A stretch of DNA of 30,357 bases. It comes from an uncultured Lachnospiraceae bacterium. GTDB taxonomy: Bacteria; Bacillota; Clostridia; Lachnospirales; Lachnospiraceae. The position numbers and the translations under genes are program-made. Shown here in pieces: positions 8,373 to 16,335 of this stretch. Position 1 is the stretch's first letter. Each line of letters begins with the position of its first letter. The DNA lies in the NCBI GenBank assembly GCA_900539175.1, contig UQAW01000046.1:1-30357 (forward strand), given 5' to 3'. Under the pieces are notes generated by a model, which was given only the letters and a program-made list of their open reading frames with translations, ran no database searches and was not told the origin of the DNA.

Positions 8373-9515
8373 TCAGGATAACCTCTCTTTAAAATCTGTA
8401 TAACCAAACTGTTTTATGATCCGGCACTCTCCTTTTTTGTCCATAACTACCACTGCCGGAAGTCCGATTCCATTAAAGGTATTGTTTTTTACCATGGAAT
8501 AAATGGCCATATCCTGAAAATACAGCCTGTCTCCGGGCAGAAGCTCTCTGTCAAAAGAATAATCCCCGATCACATCCCCTGCCAGACAAGTACATGAGGA
8601 AAGGCGGTAGGTATATTCTTTTTCCCCCGGCATTCCACTATCCATAAGCGGCGGCCGGTACGGCATCTCCAGCACATCCGGCATATGGCAGGCAGCAGAG
8701 GTATCCAGAATCAAGGTCTGTATTCCATTTTCAACAAGATCCATGACCTCCGTCACAAGGTAGCCTGCATTCAGCGCCACAGCCTCTCCTGGTTCCAGAT
8801 ATATTTCCAGACCATAGGTTTCTTTCATATGGCAGATGCACGTAATCAGCCGTTCTATATCATAATCTTCTCTTGTAATGTGATGACCCCCGCCCATATT
8901 CAGCCATTTCATCTGTTTTAAGTATACTCCAAATTTTTCTTCAACTGCTGACAGCGTTTTCTCCAGATCATCTGCATTTTGTTCGCAAAGCGTATGAAAG
9001 TGGAGTCCCTCAACGCCATCTAAAATCTGTGGATCTGCCTCAACTTCCCGGGTAAAATTCCGGGCTATGATTCCCAGTCTGGAACCTGGGGCGCAGGGAT
9101 CATAAATCGCATGATCTCCCTGTGTGGAGCATTCCGGATTGATTCTAAGGCCGATGCCCGCCTTTCCCAGACAACGATCTTTATATTTTCGAAGCTGAGA
9201 AAAAGAATTAAAAATCACATGATCACAAATCCCGGCAATCTCATCAATCTCCGTCTCCTTATAAGCAGGCGCAAAAATATGATTCTCTTTTCCCATCTCT
9301 TCCCGGCCCAGTTTTGCCTCATAGAGACCGCTGGCGGTTGTTCCCTTCAGATAACGTCCGATCAGCGGATATTCACAGAACATGGAGAAGGCTTTCTGCG
9401 CCAGCAGAATCTTGCATCCGGTCCGTTCCTGAACGCTCTTCAGGATTTCCAGATTACGTGTTAATTTTTCTTCATCCAGCACATAAGCCGGCGTAGGAAT
9501 TTCACTTATCTTCAT
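8373..9515 (-). CDS. nspC: Carboxynorspermidine/carboxyspermidine decarboxylase
   Basis: About 380 residues, fold-III (alanine-racemase-like) PLP decarboxylase of the NspC type. The PLP lysine is Lys41 in LLAQKAFSMF. Other landmarks are LHFHTLCEQNADDLE, NMGGGHHITREDYD, EPGEAVALNAGY and the active-site cysteine region SSCTCLAGDVIGDY. It decarboxylates carboxyspermidine (or carboxynorspermidine) made by the adjacent dehydrogenase. Since the operon supplies putrescine, spermidine is the expected product. The ATG at 9515, with AGG about 9 nt upstream, is preferred over a GTG at 9545, which lies right after the previous stop. Confidence 0.95.
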   Translation of the reverse strand: MKISEIPTPAYVLDEEKLTRNLEILKSVQERTGCKILLAQKAFSMFCEYPLIGRYLKGTTASGLYEAKLGREEMGKENHIFAPAYKETEIDEIAGICDHVIFNSFSQLRKYKDRCLGKAGIGLRINPECSTQGDHAIYDPCAPGSRLGIIARNFTREVEADPQILDGVEGLHFHTLCEQNADDLEKTLSAVEEKFGVYLKQMKWLNMGGGHHITREDYDIERLITCICHMKETYGLEIYLEPGEAVALNAGYLVTEVMDLVENGIQTLILDTSAACHMPDVLEMPYRPPLMDSGMPGEKEYTYRLSSCTCLAGDVIGDYSFDRELLPGDRLYFQDMAIYSMVKNNTFNGIGLPAVVVMDKKGECRIIKQFGYTDFKERLS

Positions 9516-9546
9516 ACTATTTATCCTGTCACTTTTCAAGTACACT

Positions 9547-10806
9547 CTAATCTACCAGTACCGGATTTTCCTCAACCACCCACGGAAGTCCAAAGCGGTT
9601 CAGCGCTTCCATATAGGGATCCGGATCGAATTCATCTGTAGTAAACACACCTGGTTTCTTCCAGATCCCTGAAACCACCAGCATCGCCCCGATCATTGCC
9701 GGCACTCCTGTGGTGTAGGAAATCGCCTGAGATTCCACCTCACGGTAGCACTCCTGGTGATCACATACATTATAGATATAAATACTCTTTTCCTTTCCGT
9801 CCTTGATTCCGGTGAAGATACAGCCGATATTTGTTTTCCCCACTGTTCTCGGTCCCAGAGATGCCGGATCGGGAAGCAACGCCTTTAAAAACTGTATCGG
9901 CACAATGGACTGTCCCTGAAATGCAACAGGAGTTGTGGAAAGCAGCCCGACATTTTCCAGACATTTCATATGTGTCAGATAACTTTGTCCAAAGGTCATG
10001 AAAAAGCGGATTCTCTTCACTCCCGGAATATTCTTTGCCAGTGCTTCAATCTCCTCATGATGAAGCAGATACATATCCTTTTTGCCCACGCCTGCAAAAT
10101 TGTATTCTCTCTTTATACTCATCGGCGGGATTTCTACCCATTTGCCGTCTTCCCAGTAGGAACCGGGAGCAGATACCTCCCTCAGATTGATCTCCGGATT
10201 AAAGTTGGTGGCAAACGGATATCCGTGATCTCCGCCGTTGCAGTCCAGAATATCAATCGTGTGAATCTCGTCAAAATAATGCTTCTGCGCATAAGCAGTA
10301 AACACACTGGTAACACCCGGATCAAAACCGGTTCCGAGAAGCGCCGTCAGACCCGCTTTCTCATAACGCTCCTGATATGCCCACTGCCAGGAATAATCAA
10401 AATATGCGGAAAAGCCCAGACGCCTGCAGCGTTCCTCATAAACGGCACGCCACTTTGGATCATCTGTATTTTCAGCCTCGTAGTTAGCCGTATCAATATA
10501 GTGGACACCTGCGGCAAGACACGCATCCATAATTGTCAGATCCTGATATGGCAATGCCACATTCAGTACCGCATCCGGCTGATAGGAACGGATCAGTGCT
10601 GTCAGTTCCTCCACATGGTCCGCATCCACCTGTGCCGTGGTAATCTTTGTTCTGGTCGTTGGCTGAAGTTTTTCTTTCAGTGCATCACACTTGGACACCG
10701 TACGGCTCGCAATCATAATTTCCTCAAAAATTTCACTGTTCTGACAGCATTTATGAATAGCCACGGAAGCCACTCCGCCGCATCCGATAATCATTAACCT
10801 GCTCAT
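9547..10806 (-). CDS. Carboxynorspermidine/carboxyspermidine synthase (saccharopine dehydrogenase family)
   Basis: A 419-residue NADPH-dependent enzyme of the saccharopine-dehydrogenase-like family (Lys1/CASDH). The N-terminal Rossmann glycine motif is MIIGCGGVAS, followed by VLNVALPYQDLTIMDACLAAGVHYIDTANYE and LLGTGFDPGVTSVFTAYA, all typical of the family. It joins aspartate semialdehyde to putrescine (or diaminopropane) by reductive condensation. Position directly before nspC confirms the assignment. Its ATG overlaps the speE stop codon (ATGA). Substrate preference between putrescine and diaminopropane cannot be read from the sequence; the operon argues for putrescine. Confidence 0.95.
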   Translation of the reverse strand: MSRLMIIGCGGVASVAIHKCCQNSEIFEEIMIASRTVSKCDALKEKLQPTTRTKITTAQVDADHVEELTALIRSYQPDAVLNVALPYQDLTIMDACLAAGVHYIDTANYEAENTDDPKWRAVYEERCRRLGFSAYFDYSWQWAYQERYEKAGLTALLGTGFDPGVTSVFTAYAQKHYFDEIHTIDILDCNGGDHGYPFATNFNPEINLREVSAPGSYWEDGKWVEIPPMSIKREYNFAGVGKKDMYLLHHEEIEALAKNIPGVKRIRFFMTFGQSYLTHMKCLENVGLLSTTPVAFQGQSIVPIQFLKALLPDPASLGPRTVGKTNIGCIFTGIKDGKEKSIYIYNVCDHQECYREVESQAISYTTGVPAMIGAMLVVSGIWKKPGVFTTDEFDPDPYMEALNRFGLPWVVEENPVLVD

Positions 10807-11663
10807 TGTATATTTTCCTCCTCTTTTAATAAATCTTCAATATATTTCGGCAGCATGAACGCCCCACGATGTAAATTCGTTGTATAATACCACGTCTTGA
10901 TGCCTCTTCGGTTCCATCTCTCCGGATCAAAATCTGTAACAGGGTGGTATTTCTTGGAAGCAAATCCAAACATCCAGTAACCGGCAGGGCAGGTCGGAAT
11001 ACTTGCCTGATAAACACGGCTGATCGGAAAACTCCGGTACACCTTCCGATGCATGGCCCGGAAAGCCACCTCATCTTCATCATAGAACGGACTTCCATGC
11101 TGATAAACCATAATACCATCATCCTTCAGCGCGCGGTAACATTTTCCATAAAATTCTCTGGTAAACAACCCTTCTGTATGTCCGAAAGGATCTGTAGAAT
11201 CATTGATAATCAAGTCATATTGATTCTCACATCCTCTAAGAAAGCGCAATCCGTCCGCATTGATGACTCTGACTCTTGCATCGTCAAAACCTTTCGCTGT
11301 CTCAGGGAAGAATTCACGGCTGACTTTGACAAATAACTCATCCGGTTCCACCACATCAATCGACTCAATTTCCGGATATTCAATACAGGTTCTTGCCACT
11401 CCGCCGTCTCCTCCTCCAATGATCAGAACATTTCTCACCTTCGGATGGACGGCCATCGGTACGTGTACCACCATCTCATTGTATATAAATTCATCCGCCT
11501 CTGAAAAAATAATCTCACCGTCCAGAACAATCATTTTTCCAAATTCTTTGGACTCAAAAACATCAATCCGCTGATATTCACTGGCGGCGCTGAACAATTG
11601 TTTGTCCACCCGTATACTGGTCTTAACATTTTCCGTATCCATCTGAGAAAACCAGATATCCAT
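10803..11663 (-). CDS. speE: Polyamine aminopropyltransferase (spermidine synthase family)
   Basis: A 286-residue SpeE-type enzyme. Key motifs are present: EADEFIYNEMVVHVP, the nucleotide site LIIGGGDGGVART, the acidic VVEPDELFVKVSREFF, and the catalytic loop IINDSTDPFGHTEGLFTREFY with both aspartates. These enzymes normally move an aminopropyl group from decarboxylated AdoMet to putrescine, which needs SpeD. No SpeD is encoded in the window, and the operon already has the carboxyspermidine route, so the actual substrate is uncertain. It lies 10 nt after speA and overlaps the next gene by 4 nt. Confidence 0.94.
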   Translation of the reverse strand: MDIWFSQMDTENVKTSIRVDKQLFSAASEYQRIDVFESKEFGKMIVLDGEIIFSEADEFIYNEMVVHVPMAVHPKVRNVLIIGGGDGGVARTCIEYPEIESIDVVEPDELFVKVSREFFPETAKGFDDARVRVINADGLRFLRGCENQYDLIINDSTDPFGHTEGLFTREFYGKCYRALKDDGIMVYQHGSPFYDEDEVAFRAMHRKVYRSFPISRVYQASIPTCPAGYWMFGFASKKYHPVTDFDPERWNRRGIKTWYYTTNLHRGAFMLPKYIEDLLKEEENIQ

Positions 11664-11673
11664 AATTTACCTC

Positions 11674-13122
11674 CTACACGATCACATTCAGATACTCAAC
11701 CGCCGGATCCATCGTTCCCTGCACAGAGCATCCCTTTTCCTTTGCATACAAAATATATGCTATAATCTCCCCTGTAATCCGTTCTCCCGGCGTCAGAATC
11801 GGGATTCCCGGCGGATAACACATCACAAGCTCCGCGCAGACTGCTCCCGCCGTCTCACGGATCGGAAGCTGTTTCTTCCTTGCATAAAATGCGTCCTGCG
11901 GTGTCATCACCTGCTCCGGCTGTATAAAATCCCCGCAGTAAAGACTGCTGGAATCCCTCTCATACCGATGCTTAATATCTTCCAGTGCACCTACCAGCCG
12001 CTCAATGTCCTGAATCCTGTCTCCGATGGAAATATAAGCCAATATATTGCCGATATCTCCAAATTCAATCTGAATGTCATATTCGTCACGCAAAAGGTCG
12101 TAGACCTCAATGCCTGTCAATCCGATTCCCTGGGTATAGATGGAAAGCTTCGTAACATCGTAATCAAATACACTGTCTCCATTGATCAGCTCTTTTCCAT
12201 AGGCATAATAGCCGCCGATAGAATTAATTTCACTTCTGGCGTATTCCGCCATCTGCGTTACCTTTTTAAATGATTCCCTTCCTCTCAGCGCCAGATTTCT
12301 TCTGGAAATATCCAGACTTGAAAGAAGCAGGTAGGAAGCGCTGGTTGTCTGTGTCAGATTGATAATCTGACGGACATACTCCGGATCCGTATCCGGTCCG
12401 CACAGTAAGACAGAGCTTTGCGTCAGACTGCCGCCTGATTTATGCATGGAAACCGCCGCCAGATCTGCGCCTGCGGCAATTCCCGACACTGGAAGATTCT
12501 CACCGAAATACAGGTGTGTTCCGTGAGCTTCGTCCGCCAATACCTTCATTCCACGTTCATGAGCCATTCCGGCAATTTCCCGGATATTGGAGCAAATGCC
12601 GTAATACGTAGGATTATTGATGAAAACTGCGGCTGCGTCCGGATTCTCATCCATTACCCTACGCATCTCTTCCACTTCAACTCCCATGGCAATCCCGATC
12701 TCCGGATTCACCTTCGCCTCCACATACACTGGAATGCCCCCGCAAAGTACCAGTGCGTTGATGACACTTTTATGTACATTTCTCGGCAGAATAATCTTAT
12801 CTCCGGCTTTACAGACAGATAGTATCATGCTCTGTACGGAGCTCGTGGTTCCATTTACCATCAAAAAAGCATGTGCGGCTCCAAAAGCGTCCGCAGTCAG
12901 TTCCTCCGCTCTGCGTATCACAGATACCGGATGTCCCAGATTGTCCAGCGGCTTCATGGAATTCACGTCCAGCCCTACACATTTCTCCCCAAGCAGACTT
13001 ATCAATTCAGGATTCCCACGTCCCCTCTTATGTCCGGGGACATCAAACGGCACTACCCGCATCTTCCGGAAGCGTTCCAACGCCTCATAGATCGGAGCCG
13101 ATCTTTGTTCCTCTAAATTCAC
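11674..13122 (-). CDS. speA: Orn/Lys/Arg decarboxylase, probably biosynthetic arginine decarboxylase
   Basis: About 482 residues, fold-I PLP decarboxylase of the short (Bacillus SpeA-like) form. Motifs are VPFDVPGHKRG, LMVNGTTSSVQSM, the cofactor-binding DEAHGTHL (Asp197, His200) and the Schiff-base lysine Lys228 in SMHKSGGS. The C-terminal domain is PPGIPILTPGE. Arginine as substrate is inferred from aguA/aguB, which consume agmatine. The GTG at 13122 is chosen as start because GAGGGGG lies 9 nt upstream; a TTG at 13140 in the same frame would overlap that ribosome site. It is the first gene of the operon and sits 21 nt downstream of a terminator-like hairpin. Confidence 0.95.
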   Translation of the reverse strand: MNLEEQRSAPIYEALERFRKMRVVPFDVPGHKRGRGNPELISLLGEKCVGLDVNSMKPLDNLGHPVSVIRRAEELTADAFGAAHAFLMVNGTTSSVQSMILSVCKAGDKIILPRNVHKSVINALVLCGGIPVYVEAKVNPEIGIAMGVEVEEMRRVMDENPDAAAVFINNPTYYGICSNIREIAGMAHERGMKVLADEAHGTHLYFGENLPVSGIAAGADLAAVSMHKSGGSLTQSSVLLCGPDTDPEYVRQIINLTQTTSASYLLLSSLDISRRNLALRGRESFKKVTQMAEYARSEINSIGGYYAYGKELINGDSVFDYDVTKLSIYTQGIGLTGIEVYDLLRDEYDIQIEFGDIGNILAYISIGDRIQDIERLVGALEDIKHRYERDSSSLYCGDFIQPEQVMTPQDAFYARKKQLPIRETAGAVCAELVMCYPPGIPILTPGERITGEIIAYILYAKEKGCSVQGTMDPAVEYLNVIV

Positions 13123-13364
13123 CTTCGTATTCCCCCTCAACTCAAAAAGAGCAAGCGGACAATTCCACTTGCTCTACTAACGTCACAGAAATTTATATTT
13201 CAAAAAATAATTCAGAGTAATATCTGCAAACTATCTGCTACTCTTATTGACCGTTTCACAAGATGACTTGCCTTAGCAATGATTATAAAGTAATCAACTT
13301 ATAAAATTTGAGCTTCTAACTCAATCAATAATTCGCTCTGCAAAACATACTCTGTTTTACTCAC
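13123..13364 (-). promoter_or_regulatory. Structured 5' leader of the polyamine operon, unassigned class
   Basis: About 240 nt lie between the predicted transcription start and the speA GTG, with no convincing gene. It holds several short potential helices: TCTGT/ACAGA near 13350-13366, TTGAG/CTCAA at 13308-13324, GATTA/TAATC near 13280-13294, and AGAGTA/TACTCT at 13214-13244 enclosing two direct TATCTGC copies. It ends in an intrinsic terminator directly before the ribosome site. The arrangement fits attenuation control (riboswitch, protein or leader-peptide driven). I do not recognise any known class and see no T-box signature. Confidence 0.6.
13143..13175 (-). terminator. Terminator hairpin in the speA leader (attenuator)
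   Basis: On the minus strand an 11-bp stem AGAGCAAGTGG / CCGCTTGCTCT with one G-U pair and a 6-nt loop is followed by TTTTT (13144-13148). It lies between the promoter and the first gene of the operon, so it is more likely an attenuator than an end-of-gene terminator. Confidence 0.8.
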
Positions 13365-13371
13365 AGAATAC

Positions 13372-13400
13372 ATTATAGTCTTAATAAATACCTTTGTCAA
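13372..13400 (-). promoter_or_regulatory. Polyamine operon promoter
   Basis: On the minus strand a perfect consensus sigma-A promoter: TTGACA (13395-13400), 17 bp, TATAAT (13372-13377). Transcription should start near 13364. Confidence 0.9.
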
Positions 13401-13490
13401 TAATATGAAAATTTATTTCCTGTTTTTATTTTTTAACTTTCTCAACAGAAAGACCAACAAATTCAGCAATCTTTTCAAAAGTTATGTGTT

Positions 13491-14378
13491 TCACACTCCA
13501 TATTCATCAATACAGATTTTCTCACTCAGGCTCCCGCGCGCTGCATAAAGCGTCATATCTTCCCTTGTAGACAAACTCCATTTTACCAATGTCATGCATC
13601 TGTTTTCAATCTCAATCCCTGTAATGCCTCCCGGATGTATACAGCTTCCGGTATTAAAGTAAGGGGATTCTTTTGTTCCGATCATCGGATGATGGGTATG
13701 CCCGGAAATCAATAAATGACCTTTCTGCTCTGCCCATTCCGCTAACAGTTTCTCTGACTTTTTCTTTTTTGTATTATTTTTTGCCGCACTTGTGGGATCG
13801 GAAACCCCTACTTTTTCCAGCGGCTTCCACACATAACGCACCAGAAATCTGGAAAGTTTCCAGAACGTACTGTTCAGAGGGTCTGCCTGATGTCCGTGGG
13901 TCAGATAAATATCTCTTTTCTTCTCCTGATCCTCAAGTATGATCCCTGAATAAAAATTCACCTTCGGACATAGCGGGATTTCCTGCATCTGCCGATCACA
14001 ATAGTAAGAACAAAAATGTTTTCTGGCGAAACGAGGTTCTCGCTTTACCATATCATGGTTTCCATACAGGGAATACATTCTCCCCTTTCCATAATACCGG
14101 GCTAACATCTGAAAGCTCTGTTTATGAACCTCCTTAATCTGCCTGATGGAACGATTTTCCCACAATTCATCCCCATCCCCCAGTTCAATGTAAGTAAATC
14201 CTTTCTGAAAATAATGTTCTAAAGCTGCAAGATACAAAAATTCATTTTTGAGAAAATTATCATTTGTATTGCCCACTCCGCGATGACAGTCACTTAACAA
14301 AATTATTTTCGTATTCTTATCAAGCGGCAGCCTTAAAGCCTCCTCGAAAGCTTTTGTGATCCTTTTACCGGAACTCAT
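13491..14378 (-). CDS. Calcineurin-like metallophosphoesterase
   Basis: About 295 residues. The binuclear-metal signature is complete: LLSDCHRG (Asp30, His32), ELGDGDE (Asp68/Asp70), YGNHD (Asn107-His108-Asp109), LTHGHQAD and ISGHTHHP. It is a soluble phosphoesterase whose substrate is not deducible; an insert with KKKKSEKLL precedes the final metal motif. The ATG at 14378 overlaps the stop of the upstream DUF4474 gene (ATGA), with AAAGGA about 9 nt upstream. A GTG two codons earlier is less likely. The coupling suggests that the two products work together, possibly at the membrane. No terminator is evident before the polyamine promoter. Confidence 0.9.
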   Translation of the reverse strand: MSSGKRITKAFEEALRLPLDKNTKIILLSDCHRGVGNTNDNFLKNEFLYLAALEHYFQKGFTYIELGDGDELWENRSIRQIKEVHKQSFQMLARYYGKGRMYSLYGNHDMVKREPRFARKHFCSYYCDRQMQEIPLCPKVNFYSGIILEDQEKKRDIYLTHGHQADPLNSTFWKLSRFLVRYVWKPLEKVGVSDPTSAAKNNTKKKKSEKLLAEWAEQKGHLLISGHTHHPMIGTKESPYFNTGSCIHPGGITGIEIENRCMTLVKWSLSTREDMTLYAARGSLSEKICIDEYGV

Positions 14379-15286
14379 ACACACATACTTCCTTTCCGGT
14401 GTTTTTTTTGCTTTCTATTTTTTCGGAAACAGAGCAAACGGCGAAATGCAAACGGCACCATAAAATAAAGATACAAAAGCCGATCTAAGGTACAAGTAAA
14501 AACATCTGTAATTTTGCAATAAATCCGGCAGAACAGACGATTCTTCCACTGTGACCATCCGGCACGGCAGCCGCTCCTTCCTGTCGGTTGTTTACTGCGC
14601 GGCACGGAAAATGTAAATGCCACCGTATTTTCACAGATATCCAATTCACATCTGTTATATCCCCGAGTCAACAATCCCCCTACAAATCCGCAAAGCATTT
14701 CCTGGTCGAGACAGGTAACGGAAACCCGCATCTCAAGATTTCCCGGTTCACTGTATCTTCCCATACAAAAACCTGTAAGCCACCAGTGTCTCTCCCGGAT
14801 CTGAAACAACCTGCATCCCTTCTCATACAACTCCATCTCAAGGCAGAGCAGCTGACTATCCTCCACACTGTGAAAATGGGCATCTGCATACTGCTCGGGT
14901 GCCACTATGGAGTCCGCACAGTAAACTCCAATCTCTCCTCCTGTGTTGATTCCATACTGTCCCTTCCAGAACTCAATCCTCCAGGTCCGCCCCTGATAAT
15001 TAAAGTAAATCGGTTCACAGTCAAAAACCATATTAAAATGGGGCGCACTCTGATCAAAGAGAGAATGATATCCAAACTTCCGCTGCCATGCATCCAACTC
15101 AGATGTAAAGATATCCTGCGACGGCAGATAAGAAAATCCCCAGGGATGTATCAACTCATTCAACTTACAATACTTTTCACAAAAAGACATTTTACAAATT
15201 CTTCGGATCACCCTTTTTTTCCTGTAATGCAGAAAAAAACAACAAACGATCCCTACTATCAGTAGAATTCCAAATATAAAATACAT
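14375..15286 (-). CDS. DUF4474 family membrane-anchored protein
   Basis: A 303-residue protein. Residues 1-20 form one transmembrane helix (YFIFGILLIVGIVCCFFLHY), followed by basic residues. The central region matches what I recall of DUF4474: HPWGFSYLPSQDIFTSELDAWQRKFGYHSLFDQSAPHFNMVFDCEPIYF, then RTWRIEFWKGQYGINTGGEIGVY. The C-terminus is highly basic. The family has no known function. The ATG has GAAAGGA about 8 nt upstream. It is translationally coupled to a metallophosphoesterase. Confidence 0.85.
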   Translation of the reverse strand: MYFIFGILLIVGIVCCFFLHYRKKRVIRRICKMSFCEKYCKLNELIHPWGFSYLPSQDIFTSELDAWQRKFGYHSLFDQSAPHFNMVFDCEPIYFNYQGRTWRIEFWKGQYGINTGGEIGVYCADSIVAPEQYADAHFHSVEDSQLLCLEMELYEKGCRLFQIRERHWWLTGFCMGRYSEPGNLEMRVSVTCLDQEMLCGFVGGLLTRGYNRCELDICENTVAFTFSVPRSKQPTGRSGCRAGWSQWKNRLFCRIYCKITDVFTCTLDRLLYLYFMVPFAFRRLLCFRKNRKQKKHRKGSMCV

Positions 15287-15371
15287 GCTGACAATCCTTT
15301 CTCATATTTGTTTTATAATATGCATCAGGCAGTATGAAAGCACGTTTAAAATGATTCCTCTCTTTTTATAA

Positions 15372-15418
15372 CAAAAAAGGCGCTGCAAAATACCTGATTT
15401 TACAACACCTCTTTTTTT
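15372..15418 (-). terminator. Rubrerythrin terminator, T-runs on both strands
   Basis: A 14-bp stem (15378-15410, with several G-U pairs on the minus strand) has a 4-nt loop and T-rich tails on both sides. On the minus strand it ends rubrerythrin transcription before the DUF4474 gene. Confidence 0.85.
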
Positions 15419-15494
15419 GCAATTCTGTCATTTTTACACTGACTCTTCGAACAGCTTTTGTATAATCAACAGACATTACCATTCATGAAACTCT

Positions 15495-16037
15495 TTAGTA
15501 GTTCTCTGCTTTTATCTGGAAATAGCTCTGCGGATGCGCACATACAGGACAGACTTCCGGAGCCTTCTTTCCAACACAAATATGTCCGCAATTTGAACAC
15601 TGCCAGATTACATCCCCGTCACGTGAAAAAACGAGATCACCCTGAATATTGGCCAACAATTTCCGATATCTTTCCTCATGCTCTTTCTCAATCTTTGCTA
15701 CTTCTTCAAACAAAAATGCAATTTCATCAAAACCTTCTTCTTTTGCTTCCTTTGCAAAACCTGCATACATATCTGTCCACTCGTAATTCTCTCCGTTTGC
15801 AGCCTCAGCAAGATTGTCAACCGTTGAGCCGATTGCACCTCCATTTAAAAGTTTATACCACATTTTGGCATGTTCCTTCTCATTGGATGCCGTCTCCTCA
15901 AAAATGGCTGCAATCTGCACATAGCCGTCCTTCTTTGCTTTACTTGCAAAATAAGTATACTTATTTCTGGCTTCTGATTCCCCCGCAAATGCTGTCCTTA
16001 AATTCGCTTCTGTCTTCGTTCCCTTTAATTCTTTCAT
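15495..16037 (-). CDS. rbr: Rubrerythrin
   Basis: A 180-residue cytosolic peroxidase of anaerobes that reduces H2O2 with electrons from rubredoxin or NADH systems. The four-helix diiron domain shows Glu20 (GESEARNKY), Glu53-x-x-His56 (EKEH), Glu97 and Glu117-x-x-His120 (EKEHEERY). The C-terminal rubredoxin-like domain has Cys147, Cys150, Cys163 and Cys166. Length and motif spacing are close to the Desulfovibrio enzyme. AAGGAGG sits 7 nt before the ATG. It is monocistronic, with its own promoter and terminator. A 7-1-7 palindrome over the -10 box may be a Fur/PerR-family site. Confidence 0.97.
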   Translation of the reverse strand: MKELKGTKTEANLRTAFAGESEARNKYTYFASKAKKDGYVQIAAIFEETASNEKEHAKMWYKLLNGGAIGSTVDNLAEAANGENYEWTDMYAGFAKEAKEEGFDEIAFLFEEVAKIEKEHEERYRKLLANIQGDLVFSRDGDVIWQCSNCGHICVGKKAPEVCPVCAHPQSYFQIKAENY

Positions 16038-16074
16038 TTCCTGCCTCCTTTTTATATTTTAATAATAGTTACTA

Positions 16075-16107
16075 ATTTTATTATAAAATATTTTATGAAA
16101 TTGTCAA
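16075..16107 (-). promoter_or_regulatory. Rubrerythrin promoter with 7-1-7 palindrome
   Basis: On the minus strand TTGACA (16102-16107), 16 bp, TATAAT (16080-16085). The perfect palindrome ATTTTATTATAAAAT (16075-16089) covers the -10. Its 7-1-7 geometry is that of Fur/PerR boxes, but only about 4 of 7 half-site bases match the PerR consensus. Confidence 0.65.
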
Positions 16108-16182
16108 GTTATTTCTGAATTTTCACTTATACAAAAACCTCCTTCACGAATTAAAATTTATTGATAAATCAGCTCATATTTA

Positions 16183-16212
16183 TTGACAATCTCCCTTCTT
16201 CTGCACTATAAT
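16183..16212 (+). promoter_or_regulatory. MATE gene promoter
   Basis: TTGACA (16183-16188), 18-bp spacer, TATAAT (16207-16212). Start expected near 16219, giving a leader of about 115 nt. Confidence 0.8.
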
Positions 16213-16235
16213 AATTTTCTAAAACCTGTAAAGGC

Positions 16236-16304
16236 TATGGATTTTTCTAGATGATATCTATTTTCGCCATACAATTATTTTTCATATAATTGTATGGCTT
16301 TTTT
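16236..16304 (+). promoter_or_regulatory. Leader attenuator of the MATE gene
   Basis: A perfect 13-bp stem GCCATACAATTAT / ATAATTGTATGGC (16266-16278, 16286-16298) is followed by six T, between the promoter and the MATE start. No plus-strand gene lies upstream, so it can only act on this transcript. An alternative fold pairs TATGG (16236-16240) with CCATA (16267-16271) around a TAGAT/ATCTA hairpin and would break the terminator, a candidate antiterminator. No known riboswitch class was recognised. Confidence 0.65.
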
Positions 16305-16335
16305 ATATATAAAAATGTAAAAAGGAGTTTTGAAA

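Noticed and set aside
9970..10797. A 275-codon open frame antisense to the carboxyspermidine synthase gene (and similar frames antisense to clpB, speA and DUF4474)
   Set aside because: They mirror strongly supported genes, lack ribosome sites, and have atypical residue composition.
13300..13369. Possible leader peptide of about 22 codons (GTG near 13363) in the speA leader
   Set aside because: The GTG lies at or within one or two bases of the predicted transcription start and has no ribosome site; a later short ATG frame also lacks one.
13123..13370. T-box or known riboswitch in the speA leader
   Set aside because: No T-box GGTGG/ACCGCG sequence and no conserved core of any class that I can recognise; left as unassigned.
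16219..16265. PreQ1-type small riboswitch in the MATE leader
   Set aside because: The conserved C-rich loop and A-rich tail of preQ1-I are absent.
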